This document shows, one piece after another, positions 49,044-57,038 of a DNA stretch of 64,000 nt. Positions within the stretch are counted from its first letter, which is position 1. Each line of letters starts with the position of its first letter. The position numbers were made by a program, and so were the translations under genes. This DNA is from Roseospirillum parvum (GTDB lineage: Bacteria; Pseudomonadota; Alphaproteobacteria; Rhodospirillales; Rhodospirillaceae): NCBI RefSeq assembly GCF_900100455.1, contig NZ_FNCV01000008.1:1-64000 (forward strand). Direction: 5' to 3'. The notes beneath the pieces were generated by a model that was not told the DNA's origin, made no database searches, and saw only the letters and a program-made list of their open reading frames with translations.

Positions 49044-49706
49044 TCAGGGAAACAGGCGGCAGGTGGTCCACGCCGGGGGGGCCTCGCCCAGGGCGGCGAT
49101 CAGCGGCTGGGCCGGCGTCGCCTCGGGCGCGACCGGCAAACCGGTACGATCATAGACCAGCCGCTCGTGCAGCCGGAAGGGCTTGTCGCGCCAGAACTCG
49201 AAGCGCAACGGCAAAAGCCTGAAGCCCGACCAGTGGGGCGGCCGGGGCACCTCGCCGACCCCGTAGCGGGCGGTGAAGCGGGCCACACGACGCTCCAGCT
49301 CGGCCCGTTCGGTCAGCGGCCGGCTCTGCTCCGAGGCCCAGGCGCCGATCCTCGAGCCGCGCGAGCGCGAGGCGAAGTAGGCATCGGCCTCGGCCGCCGG
49401 CACCGGGGTCACCGGGCCTTCGATGCGCACCTGCCGGCGCAGGCTTTTCCAGTGCAGGCACAGGGCGGCGAACGGATTGGCCAGCAGCTCGCGGCCTTTC
49501 CGGCTTTCGTAGTTGGTGTAGAAGACCACCCCGTGGCCGGCACCGTCGCCGGCATCGATGGTTTTCAGCAGCACCATGCGCAGGCTGGGCCGGCCGTCCG
49601 GGGTGGCGGTGGCCAGGGCGACGGCATCGGGGTCCTCGGGCTCCTTGGCCTCGGCCTCGGCGCACCAGGCGCGCAGCAGATCAAACGGGTTGGCGGGGTC
49701 GGACAT
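49044..49706 (-). CDS. pdxH: Pyridoxamine/pyridoxine 5'-phosphate oxidase
   Basis: This FMN enzyme makes pyridoxal 5'-phosphate. The 220 residues have the family blocks [61 protein letters not shown] and [17 protein letters not shown]. The C terminus ends CRLFP where RLxP is usual, which is acceptable. The start at 49706 is chosen because homology begins there. PLP is the cofactor of CysK at the other end of the window, but the genes are not linked. Confidence 0.95.
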   Translation of the reverse strand: MSDPANPFDLLRAWCAEAEAKEPEDPDAVALATATPDGRPSLRMVLLKTIDAGDGAGHGVVFYTNYESRKGRELLANPFAALCLHWKSLRRQVRIEGPVTPVPAAEADAYFASRSRGSRIGAWASEQSRPLTERAELERRVARFTARYGVGEVPRPPHWSGFRLLPLRFEFWRDKPFRLHERLVYDRTGLPVAPEATPAQPLIAALGEAPPAWTTCRLFP

Positions 49707-49877
49707 GGGGCGTGCTTCTTGATCGAGGGGCAACAAAGCGGCGAAAGGCGTGACCGCCCGCACACCCCTGAACGGAGCCATGCGGAGGGCACACCTTTTT
49801 TTCGCCATCATGGGACGCTAGATTCACCGTATAGACCCTTCGCCGCAACCACCATCCTGAACGAACAGGCTCGGATC

Positions 49878-50366
49878 ATGACCAAGCGATTGAAGTCCCT
49901 TCCCCTTCTGGTCGCCGCCGGGGCGCTGATCCTGAGCGGCGGGCTGGCTGGCTGCTCTGGCCAGGGCGACAAGCAGACCGTCGGCACCCTGATCGGCGCC
50001 GCCGCCGGCGCCGCCCTGGGCACCCAGATCGGCGGCGGCACCGGGCGCTACGCGGCCATCGCCGGCGGCACCCTGCTCGGCGCCTGGCTGGGCAGCGAGG
50101 CCGGCAAGTCGCTCGACCGGGCCGACCAGGCGGCCCTGGAGAACGCCCAGCAGGAAGCCCACCAGGCCCCGGTCGGCGAGACCATCGCCTGGAACAACCC
50201 CGACAGCGGGCACTCCGGCAGCGTCACCCCGGTGCGCGACGGCTACAGCCAAAGCGGCCGCTACTGCCGCGAATACCGCACGGTGATCGAGGTCGACGGC
50301 CGCCAGCAGGACGCCTACGGCACCGCCTGCCGGCAGCCCGATGGCTCGTGGGAAATCATCAAATAG
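49878..50366 (+). CDS. Glycine-zipper outer-membrane lipoprotein (17-kDa antigen type)
   Basis: A 162-residue lipoprotein with lipobox LAGC (lipidated C26). It then has a glycine-zipper segment (GTLIGAAAGAALGTQIGGG and GRYAAIAGGTLLGAWLGSEAG) and a C-terminal domain with two cysteines (YCREY, TACRQP) that may form a disulfide. This matches the Rickettsia 17-kDa surface antigen/SlyB-like family common in alphaproteobacteria, proteins of the cell envelope. It diverges from pdxH and is followed by a DnaJ-class gene 121 bases later. Confidence 0.85.
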   Translation: MTKRLKSLPLLVAAGALILSGGLAGCSGQGDKQTVGTLIGAAAGAALGTQIGGGTGRYAAIAGGTLLGAWLGSEAGKSLDRADQAALENAQQEAHQAPVGETIAWNNPDSGHSGSVTPVRDGYSQSGRYCREYRTVIEVDGRQQDAYGTACRQPDGSWEIIK

Positions 50367-50487
50367 GGGCCACCTTCGGCCCCGGGGACTTCCCGAAACC
50401 GCCCCACGCCCCTAATTTAAAGGGCTTTGGTTCTGTCGCGGCGCCCATCCCGGGCGCCGCCCTTCGGTGGAGTCCCATTTCACGTCC

Positions 50488-51432
50488 ATGCCCCGCGATC
50501 CCTATCAGGTCCTCGGGGTGGCCAAAAGCGCCAGCCAGGACGAGATCAAGAAAGCCTATCGCCGGCTGGCCCGCGAACGTCACCCCGACGCCAACACCAG
50601 CGACCCCAAGGCGGCCGAGCGGTTCAAGGAACTGTCCACCGCCTATTCGGTGATCGGCAAGCCCGAGCAACGCCGCCGCTTCGACCGTGGCGAAATCGAC
50701 GCCGTGGGCAACGAGCGCCCGCAAGGTTTCGGCGGCGGCGGTGCCCGGCGCGGCGGCGGCGGCTTCTCGTGGCGCCCCGGTACCTCGGGTGCCGGTACCT
50801 CGGGCTTCGGCTTCGAGGATCTGGCCGACGACGACATCTTCGCCGATCTGTTCAGACGCGCCGGCAGCGGCCAGCAGCGCCGCGCCGCCCCGCAACGCGG
50901 CGCCGACGTGCGCGCCACCCTGACCACCGACTTCCTGACCGCCGCCCTGGGCGGCAGCGAGCGGGTCCAACTGGCCACCGGCAAACACCTCTCGGTCAGC
51001 ATCCCACCGGCCTGCGAGGACGGCCGCACCCTGCGCCTGAAAGGCCAGGGCCACCCCGGCGGTCACGGCGGCCCACCCGGCGACGCGCTGGTCGAGATCA
51101 AGGTCAAACCCCACCCGATCCTCAGGCGCGACGGCCTCGACATCCTGGCCGACGTGCCGATCAGCCTGCGCGAGGCAGTGCTCGGCGCCCGCATCACCGT
51201 GCCCACCGTGCACGGCAAGGTCTCGCTGACCATCCCCGCCGGCAGCAACTCCGGCAACACCCTGCGCCTGCGCGGCAAAGGCCTGCCCGGAAAAGGCACC
51301 GCCGGAACCAACGGCAACGGCGACCAACTGGTGACCCTAAAGATCACCCTGCCCGACCCCCACGACGACCGCCTCAAATCCTTCGTCGAAACCTGGACCC
51401 CCAAAGGCGAAGGCTCCCTGCGCCCGGAGTAA
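50488..51432 (+). CDS. DnaJ-class co-chaperone (CbpA-like)
   Basis: A 314-residue J-domain protein without the zinc finger, like CbpA or class B DnaJ. The J domain covers about 4–67 with the HPD motif at 32–34. A Gly/Phe-rich linker (about 80–115) contains a direct repeat GTSGAGTSG. Two beta-sandwich substrate-binding domains follow (DVRATLTTDFLTAALGG… to …VTLKITLPDP). It stimulates DnaK ATPase. The ATG at 50488 matches the family N terminus; a GTG at 50467 is possible. Element B3 lies just downstream. Confidence 0.88.
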   Translation: MPRDPYQVLGVAKSASQDEIKKAYRRLARERHPDANTSDPKAAERFKELSTAYSVIGKPEQRRRFDRGEIDAVGNERPQGFGGGGARRGGGGFSWRPGTSGAGTSGFGFEDLADDDIFADLFRRAGSGQQRRAAPQRGADVRATLTTDFLTAALGGSERVQLATGKHLSVSIPPACEDGRTLRLKGQGHPGGHGGPPGDALVEIKVKPHPILRRDGLDILADVPISLREAVLGARITVPTVHGKVSLTIPAGSNSGNTLRLRGKGLPGKGTAGTNGNGDQLVTLKITLPDPHDDRLKSFVETWTPKGEGSLRPE

Positions 51433-51454
51433 GGCACACCGCCGGCGACAACGA

Positions 51455-51705
51455 CAAAGGGGCGCTGCCCCTTGAACCCCGCCGGGGGACCGAAGGCGGT
51501 CCCCCGGACCCCCGCCTTTCGTTGGTGCCAAGTCCCTCCGGCTTCGCCAAATGCCCGCATGTTGTTTTCGCAGGCCAGCGAAGCTGGCCTGCAACCAAAA
51601 ACCAGGGAGCGTACTGCTCAAAGAGAGCGTTTCGCACCAACGAATTGGCGGGGTCCGGGGGGACCCTGTCCCCCCGGTGGGGGTCAAGGGGGCGGCGCCC
51701 CCTTG
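51455..51705 (+). repeat. Composite palindromic element B3
   Basis: Hairpins: 51455–51474, 51482–51507 (CCGGGGGACCG arms, AAGG loop), 51570–51592 (GCAGGCCAGC, GAA loop), 51655–51677 (CCGGGGGGAC) and 51685–51705. CGTTGGTGC (51520–51528) is repeated inverted at 51634–51642, enclosing the central hairpin. It fills the gap between convergent dnaJ-type and mltA genes. Same orientation as B1 and B2 but with one central hairpin. Confidence 0.9.
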
Positions 51706-51715
51706 GTGTGTGCGG

Positions 51716-53029
51716 CTACCTGGGCCGCAGCACGAACACTCGGCCCTGTTGTGCCATGCCGCCGGCGTGTTTCAGGGCGGCTTCGCCGGTGCCCCAGAAG
51801 ACGTCGCCGCGGATGACGCCCTTGATGGCGCCGCCCACGTCCTGGGCGACCATCAGGCGGCTCAGGGGGGTGCCGTCGGGTTGGGTGGTATCCAGCCAGA
51901 CCAGGGCGCCCAGGGGAATGTGGCGGCGATCCACGGCGAGGCTGCGCAGCGGGGTCAGCGGCACGCCCTGGGCGCCGATGGGGCCTTCGCCGTCGATCTC
52001 GCGGAAGAAGATGTAGCGCGGGTTTTCGGCCATCAGCTCGGCGGCGGTGTCGGGGTGGGCCCTGAGCCAGTCGCGGATGGTCTGCATGGACAGGTCCTTG
52101 AGCAGCCCGCGTTGGCGCATCAGGCTGCCGATGCCGACGAAACGGTGGCCGTTGTTGGCCGCGTAGCCGATGCGCCGGGTGGTGCCATCGGGCAGGCGGA
52201 CCCGGGCCGAGCCCTGGATGTGCAGGAAAAAGACATCCACCGGATCGTCGGCCCACAGCACCACGGGCGTGGTTTCGGGCAGCGCCCCGGCATCGATGGC
52301 GGCGCGCGCCGGGTAGGGCACGAAGCGATCCCCCTCCACCCGGCCAATGATGCGCTGACCGGCCAACTCCTCCGAGAAGGGCTCAAGGTCGAGGCTGACG
52401 AGGTCCGGCGGGCGGCCATGGATGGGGCTCTGGTAGGGCCCGTGGCGGGTCGGCGCGGCGTTCAGTTCGGCTTCGTAATAACCCGTGAACAGGCCGTGGT
52501 CGCGGCCCTTCTTGCGGTCGAAGACGAGGTGGGCGGTGAAGGTCTCGGCCAGCCGGCGGCGCAGGGCGTCGGCATCGTCGGCCGGCACGGCGAGCACGGC
52601 GGCGCAGGCCCGTCGCCAGTCGCCGATGGTCCCCAGGTCGGCGTTGGGCGATCCCAGGGGGGCCGATCCCAGGGGAGTGTCGGCGGGCCTGCCCTCGAGC
52701 CGGGCGCAGGAGCGGGAAAAGGCCTCCGACAGGCCGCCCAGGTCGTCCTCGGCCCAGCCCGGCAGCACCTCGATCGGCACGTCGATCAAGGCCAGCGGGT
52801 TGGGCGGCGCGCCGTCCTCGGGGAGGGGTTCGGGGGGCGTGGCGTCGGGCGGCAGGAGAGGCGGCGGGGTGACCACCAGGGTCGGCGGGGCCAACTCGCC
52901 CCGGGCCCACCAGCCGGCCGCGACGGCTCCGGCGATCAGCGCCCCGGCGCCGACGATCAGGCCCAGGCCAAGCAGCAACCCGCGCCGGAAGCGGGCGGGC
53001 GCGGTCGGGGAGGAACCGCCGGCGGGCAT
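51716..53029 (-). CDS. mltA: Membrane-bound lytic murein transglycosylase A
   Basis: A 437-residue peptidoglycan-cleaving enzyme that leaves 1,6-anhydro ends. An N-terminal membrane helix (about 15–42) anchors it instead of a lipobox, then a Pro-rich linker leads to the MltA domain, with FTGYYEAEL, DVFFLHIQGSARVRL, and the 3D domain with AQDVGGAIKG and RGDVFWGTG, which contain the catalytic aspartate. The order and length fit alphaproteobacterial MltA. It is codirectional with the Tim44-like gene upstream (about 21 bases), a neighbourhood conserved in alphaproteobacteria. Confidence 0.92.
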   Translation of the reverse strand: MPAGGSSPTAPARFRRGLLLGLGLIVGAGALIAGAVAAGWWARGELAPPTLVVTPPPLLPPDATPPEPLPEDGAPPNPLALIDVPIEVLPGWAEDDLGGLSEAFSRSCARLEGRPADTPLGSAPLGSPNADLGTIGDWRRACAAVLAVPADDADALRRRLAETFTAHLVFDRKKGRDHGLFTGYYEAELNAAPTRHGPYQSPIHGRPPDLVSLDLEPFSEELAGQRIIGRVEGDRFVPYPARAAIDAGALPETTPVVLWADDPVDVFFLHIQGSARVRLPDGTTRRIGYAANNGHRFVGIGSLMRQRGLLKDLSMQTIRDWLRAHPDTAAELMAENPRYIFFREIDGEGPIGAQGVPLTPLRSLAVDRRHIPLGALVWLDTTQPDGTPLSRLMVAQDVGGAIKGVIRGDVFWGTGEAALKHAGGMAQQGRVFVLRPR

Positions 53030-53050
53030 GGACGGAAACGCCGCGCCGGC

Positions 53051-53740
53051 TCAGTCGACGGTGTCGGTGGCGACCAGCAGCCAGTTGGGGCTGTCGGAGC
53101 GGGTGTCGCGGGCGAAGGTCCACAGGTCGGTGACCTGGGCGATGTGCTCGGGGTCGCCCTCGACCACCTGGCCGTCGGCGTCCTTCACCACGTTCACCTG
53201 TTCGGAAACGAAGCGCACGGTGATCTGAGCCATGTGGCCGTCGACCAGCTCGGCCTCCTCGGCCTCCAGCCGCTTGAAGCCCAGCATTTCGGTGCTCATC
53301 GTCTGGCCGGCCGCCTGACGCCGCTCGATGGCCGCCTTGAAGTCGCCGTAGACCTCGTCCGACAACAGGCCGCGCAGGGTTTCCAGATCACCCTTGGCGA
53401 AGGCGGCGAGAATCATCTCGAAAGCCGCCTTGGCGCCTTCCATGAAGGGGGTCAGGCGAAAGCCGGGATCGACCGCGCGGATGCGGCCCACGCCCAGGCC
53501 GACCGGGCCGGTCGGCAGTTCCTCGTCGTCCGGCTCGGCGGCGGCGGCGCCCGGCAGGTCGAGCTGCTGGGCCGGGGCCTCGCGACTGTCGCCGTTGTCC
53601 CACTGGCGCTGCCAGCGGGCCGCGTCGGGCGATTCCTGATGCCCGGTGCGCCGGCCCAGGGTGCTGCGCAGGCGCAGCACCAGAAAGCCCGCGATGAGGG
53701 CCAGGATGATGATGTCGAAGAACTGGAATCCGTCACCCAT
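53051..53740 (-). CDS. Tim44-like (TimA) inner-membrane protein
   Basis: A 229-residue protein with an N-terminal membrane helix (FFDIIILALIAGFLVLRLRS), a variable linker and a Tim44 domain in the C-terminal 140 residues (FMEGAKAAFEMILAAFAKGD to VTDLWTFARD). Bacterial Tim44 homologues (TimA) sit at the inner membrane. Start at ATG 53740, directly before the helix. It lies upstream of mltA and divergent from fxsA–secB, whose products also act in envelope protein traffic. Confidence 0.9.
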   Translation of the reverse strand: MGDGFQFFDIIILALIAGFLVLRLRSTLGRRTGHQESPDAARWQRQWDNGDSREAPAQQLDLPGAAAAEPDDEELPTGPVGLGVGRIRAVDPGFRLTPFMEGAKAAFEMILAAFAKGDLETLRGLLSDEVYGDFKAAIERRQAAGQTMSTEMLGFKRLEAEEAELVDGHMAQITVRFVSEQVNVVKDADGQVVEGDPEHIAQVTDLWTFARDTRSDSPNWLLVATDTVD

Positions 53741-54067
53741 GACTGTTCGGCCGTCCGGTTTTCTCGTTGAAGGGAGGGCTGCTGGCGGGAAAGGCGGTGG
53801 CTGACCCCATCGGGCGGGAACTCTGGATCGAGCGGGACCCTGGCGAGACGACCCAGGCTTCTCGGACGGCCCAAGATCGGTTAGGGTCCCCCGCGCCCGC
53901 CTGAGGCGGACCCGGCGAGTGGACAGCCACCCCGATTCCGCAGCATCCTGGCGGCGCCACGACCCGATCCATCGGGCCGGCGCCACGACTCGCCGGGCGG
54001 GGAGGTGCCTCTCGATCCAGGCCCTCTCAAGCTCCCTAGATAGGCCTCCAGCACGACAAGGGCAAGC
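53741..54067. other. Divergent intergenic region timA–fxsA
   Basis: These 327 bases carry no supported gene. GGCGCCACGAC occurs twice (near 53953 and 53981) around the small inverted repeat CCGATCCATCGG. TAGATA near 54040 could be a −10 for fxsA. Promoters for both directions must lie here, but I cannot place them confidently. Confidence 0.4.
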
Positions 54068-54547
54068 ATGGCACTCCTGATCCCCGCACTTTTCATCGGT
54101 ATTCCGTTGATCGAGATCGCCCTGTTCATCCAGCTCGGCGGTGCCATCGGTCTCGGCAACACCCTTTTGTGCATCATCATCACCGCCCTGGCCGGCACCT
54201 GGCTGTTGCGCCACCAGGGCCTGAGCACGGCGCGGCGCATCCAGGAAAGCGTCGAGGCCGGCCGGCCGCCCATGCGCGAGCTGTTCGACGCCGGCTGCCT
54301 GCTGGTCGCCGGCGCCCTGCTGCTCACCCCCGGCTTCTTCACCGATGCCATCGGCCTGGCCCTGTTCGCCCCGCCGGTGCGCGAGCGCCTGCGCCAGTGG
54401 CTGCTGGCCTGGATGGAATCCTCGGGCCGCATCGTCATGGAGGCCGAGATCAACGCCGCCGGCGGCCGGCCGCGCGGCCCCGCCGACCCCAACGTGGTCG
54501 AGGGCGACTTCAAGGTGGTCGACAAGACCGACCCCAACGCCAACTGA
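54068..54547 (+). CDS. fxsA: FxsA family membrane protein
   Basis: A 159-residue inner-membrane protein with the FxsA pattern: IPALFIGIPLIEIALFIQLG at the start, IIITALAGTWLLRHQGLST, then LLLTPGFFTDAIGLAL. Three to four helices precede a soluble tail. FxsA in E. coli reduces phage F exclusion; the general role is unknown. It is followed by secB after 46 bases, an arrangement common in Rhodospirillales. Confidence 0.9.
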   Translation: MALLIPALFIGIPLIEIALFIQLGGAIGLGNTLLCIIITALAGTWLLRHQGLSTARRIQESVEAGRPPMRELFDAGCLLVAGALLLTPGFFTDAIGLALFAPPVRERLRQWLLAWMESSGRIVMEAEINAAGGRPRGPADPNVVEGDFKVVDKTDPNAN

Positions 54548-54593
54548 GCCGACCCTCCCACACCCGAAGCCCCTGAAAAGGAACCCCCGAAAC

Positions 54594-55085
54594 ATGGCCG
54601 ACGCGCCCGACACCCCGACCCCCGATCCCCAGAACCAGGCCCCGCAGCCGCCCCTGGTCATCAACATGCAGTACGTGAAGGACCTCTCCTTCGAAAGCCC
54701 CAACACCCCCCACGTGTTCGCCGAGCTGTCGCGCAACCAGCCGGAAATCCCCATCTCGGTCGATGTGGAAGTGAGCCGCCTGAGCAAGGAAAGCCCGGTC
54801 TTCGAGGTGATCCTCGGCTTCAACGCCGAAAGCCGCCTGGGCGAACGCAAGGTGTTCGTGCTGGAACTGAAATACGCCGCCACCATCACCGTCAACGCGG
54901 CCCAGGAACACATGGAACCGCTGATCATGGTCGAAGCACCCCGCGTGATGTTCCCCTTCGCCCGCCAGATCATCGCCGAAACCACCGGCAACGGCGGCTT
55001 CCCGCCCCTGATGCTGCAACCGATCGACTTCCTGGCCCTCTACCAACAACGCCGCGCCCAGGCCAACGCCCAAGCCCAGGGCTGA
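54594..55085 (+). CDS. secB: Protein-export chaperone SecB
   Basis: A 163-residue cytoplasmic chaperone that keeps preproteins unfolded and hands them to SecA. Family blocks: INMQYVKDLSFESPNTP near the start, VFEVILGFNAESRLGERKVFVLELKYAA, then MVEAPRVMFPFARQII and GGFPPLMLQPIDFLALY. A Pro-rich N-terminal extension is typical for alphaproteobacteria. AAAAGGA before the ATG is the ribosome site. The stop is followed by element A5 within 20 bases. Confidence 0.96.
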   Translation: MADAPDTPTPDPQNQAPQPPLVINMQYVKDLSFESPNTPHVFAELSRNQPEIPISVDVEVSRLSKESPVFEVILGFNAESRLGERKVFVLELKYAATITVNAAQEHMEPLIMVEAPRVMFPFARQIIAETTGNGGFPPLMLQPIDFLALYQQRRAQANAQAQG

Positions 55086-55101
55086 GGCGCGCCGGGATAC
55101 G

Positions 55102-55306
55102 CCAAGGGGGCGCTGCCCCCTTGGAACCCCCGCCGGGGGGACCAGGGGCCCCCCCGGACCCCCGCCGCGACTTAAAGCCGTGAAGAGGGGGGTATCCGAG
55201 CGCGCGCGCTCGGATACCCCCCTCTTCACGGCTTTGACTCATGGTGGGGTCTGGGGAGGCCTCCCGGCCTCCCCAGCGGGGATTTCAAAGGGGCGGCGCC
55301 CCTTTG
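55102..55306 (-). repeat. Composite palindromic element A5 (inverted)
   Basis: Hairpins: 55102–55124, 55133–55157 (CCGGGGGG side), core 55174–55235 (same 62-base palindrome as A4), 55253–55274 (GGGGAGGCC) and 55286–55306. The flanks are in reverse order to A4. It lies between convergent secB and nth and ends eight bases from the nth stop. Confidence 0.93.
55174..55235. terminator. Perfect 62-base palindrome of A5, likely bidirectional terminator
   Basis: Identical to 47897–47958; arms of 31 bases, ending in CTTT. The position between convergent genes suits transcription termination on both strands. Confidence 0.6.
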
Positions 55307-55313
55307 ACGTGGC

Positions 55314-55946
55314 TCAGCACGCCACGCCCAGGCGTGGGCACAGGTCGTGGGCCGGGCAGGTGTCGCATTTGGGTTTGCGGGCGGTGCAGGTGTAGCGTCC
55401 GTGCAGGATCAGCCAGTGGTGGGCGTGCAGGAGGTAGGCTGGCGGCACCACCTTGAGCAGGCCGTCCTCGACCGCCCGGGGAGTCTTGCCGGGGGCCAGG
55501 CCGGTGCGGTTGGCGACCCTGAAAATGTGGGTGTCCACCGCCATGGTCGGCTGGCCGAAGGCCACGTTCAGCACCACGTTGGCGGTCTTGCGCCCCACCC
55601 CGGGCAGGGCTTCCAGCGCCGCGCGATCGGCCGGCACAGCGCCGCCGTGGTCGCGAACCAGTTGTTCCGACAACGCAATGACATTGCGCGCCTTGCTGTT
55701 GAACAGGCCGATGGTCTTGATGTGCTCTTTCAGGCCGTCCTCGCCCAGCTCCAGCATGGCCTGGGGCGTGGTGACCTGCTCGAACAGCGCCCTGGTCGCC
55801 TTGTTCACCCCCTTGTCGGTGGCCTGGGCCGAGAGCACCACGGCAACCAGCAGGGTGAAGGCGTTGACATGCTCAAGCTCGCTCTTGGGCTCGGGATTGG
55901 CGGCGGCGAGGCGGGCGAAGAAGCTTTCGATCTGGACGGGGGTCAT
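55314..55946 (-). CDS. nth: Endonuclease III (DNA glycosylase/AP lyase)
   Basis: A 210-residue base-excision repair enzyme for oxidised pyrimidines. The helix-hairpin-helix LPGVGRKTANVVL contains the catalytic lysine, and AVDTHIFRVANR the catalytic aspartate. The C-terminal iron–sulfur loop follows the Cys-x6-Cys-x2-Cys-x5-Cys spacing (CTARKPKCDTCPAHDLC). The start ATG overlaps the trmB stop, so both are on one transcript. Confidence 0.96.
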   Translation of the reverse strand: MTPVQIESFFARLAAANPEPKSELEHVNAFTLLVAVVLSAQATDKGVNKATRALFEQVTTPQAMLELGEDGLKEHIKTIGLFNSKARNVIALSEQLVRDHGGAVPADRAALEALPGVGRKTANVVLNVAFGQPTMAVDTHIFRVANRTGLAPGKTPRAVEDGLLKVVPPAYLLHAHHWLILHGRYTCTARKPKCDTCPAHDLCPRLGVAC

Positions 55947-56710
55947 GGCGCGGCGGGCTCCGGGCGGCGACGGAAGACCAGATAGCGCGGCACCCGGCCC
56001 TCGGCCAGGGCCTTTTCCTCGTAGCGGGTTCGGGCGTGGTCGGCCGGCGGGGCGCGCCAGTCGCCGGGCACCCGGGCCGTCCACTGCCACTCGGCATGCT
56101 CGGTGCCATGGCGCAGGGCCCAGCGGACATAGGTCGGATCGTCGCTGAACACCCGAAGCTCGCCGCCCGGCGCGGTGATCCGGGCCAGCGCCGACAGGGT
56201 GCGCGGCGAGATCAGCCGGCGCTTGGCGTGGCGGGTCTTGGGCCAGGGATCGGGGAAGAGCACGAAGACCCGCTCCAGGCAGCCCTCGGGCAGGGCGGCC
56301 AGCAGCGGCCGGGCGTCGTCGGGCAGGAGGCGCACGTTGCCCAGCCCCTTGTCCTCGATGAGGGCACACAGGCTGCCCAGACCGTTGAGAAAGGGCTCGC
56401 AGCCGATCAGCCCCACCCCGGGGTTGGCCTCGGCCTGGGCCGCCAGATGCTCGCCGCCGCCAAAGCCGATTTCCAGCCACAGAGCGGCCGGCCGGGCGTC
56501 GAACAGGGCCCAGGGATCAAGCCCGCCCGCCTCGGGCACCTGGAAGGACAGACGCGGCAGCACCACCTCGAGCGCCCGCTGCCGCCCCGGCTTCAGATGC
56601 TTGCCCCTGCGCCGACCATGAAAGCGACCGTCCCGCCCGTCATCCGGCTCGGCCGCCAAGGCCAGCAACGGATCGCGAACCAGACGCCCCTCATCCACCC
56701 GCCGTGCCAT
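55943..56710 (-). CDS. trmB: tRNA (guanine-N7-)-methyltransferase
   Basis: A 255-residue SAM-dependent enzyme that methylates G46 of tRNA. SAM site LEIGFGGGEHL is near residue 79, followed by GCEPF, and VFVLFPDPWPKTRHAKRRL is the family's substrate motif; TRYEEKALAEG near the C terminus is also typical. The N-terminal 60 residues contain the basic FHGRRRGKHLKPG segment. The ATG at 56710 lies 36 bases from element B4. In many alphaproteobacteria trmB directly follows metK; here B4 separates them. Confidence 0.93.
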   Translation of the reverse strand: MARRVDEGRLVRDPLLALAAEPDDGRDGRFHGRRRGKHLKPGRQRALEVVLPRLSFQVPEAGGLDPWALFDARPAALWLEIGFGGGEHLAAQAEANPGVGLIGCEPFLNGLGSLCALIEDKGLGNVRLLPDDARPLLAALPEGCLERVFVLFPDPWPKTRHAKRRLISPRTLSALARITAPGGELRVFSDDPTYVRWALRHGTEHAEWQWTARVPGDWRAPPADHARTRYEEKALAEGRVPRYLVFRRRPEPAAP

Positions 56711-56745
56711 GGGCCACCAACCTCGCGAACTGGCGAAAAACAAAA

Positions 56746-56995
56746 CAAAGGGGCGCTGCCCCTTTGTATCCCCGCCGGGGGGACGGGGTCCCCCCGGACC
56801 CCGCCAATTCGTTGGTGCGAAACGCCAAGTCTTCGTGGAACGCCCATGTGGTGTTTGGTTGCAGGCCAGCTTCGCTGGCCTGCGAAAACAACATACGGGC
56901 ATTTGGCGAAACCGGCGGGGCTTGGCACCAATGAAAGGAGGGGGTCCGGGGGATCGCCTTCGATCCCCCGGTGGGGGCTTGGGGGCAAAGCCCCC
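56746..56995 (-). repeat. Composite palindromic element B4 (inverted)
   Basis: Hairpins: 56746–56766, 56775–56797 (CCGGGGGGAC arms), 56861–56883 (GCAGGCCAGC, TTC loop), 56946–56971 (CCGGGGGATCG arms) and 56981–56995. The order is reversed relative to B1–B3. CGTTGGTGCG lies left of the central hairpin and TTGGCACCAA right of it. It interrupts the metK–trmB pair, which are both on the minus strand, and fills most of 56711–57038. Confidence 0.9.
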
Positions 56996-57038
56996 AACTC
57001 AGCGGTGCCGCACGCGCCGGCGCCGCCAGGGTTGGCCG

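Noticed and set aside
55180-55395. Open frame giving the peptide MKRGVSERARSDTPLFTAL, also at 47903 and on the opposite strands
   Set aside because: The peptide comes from reading through the shared 62-base palindrome of A4 and A5. It appears on both strands because the core is self-complementary, and the sequence after it is just the next hairpins. No ribosome site fits.
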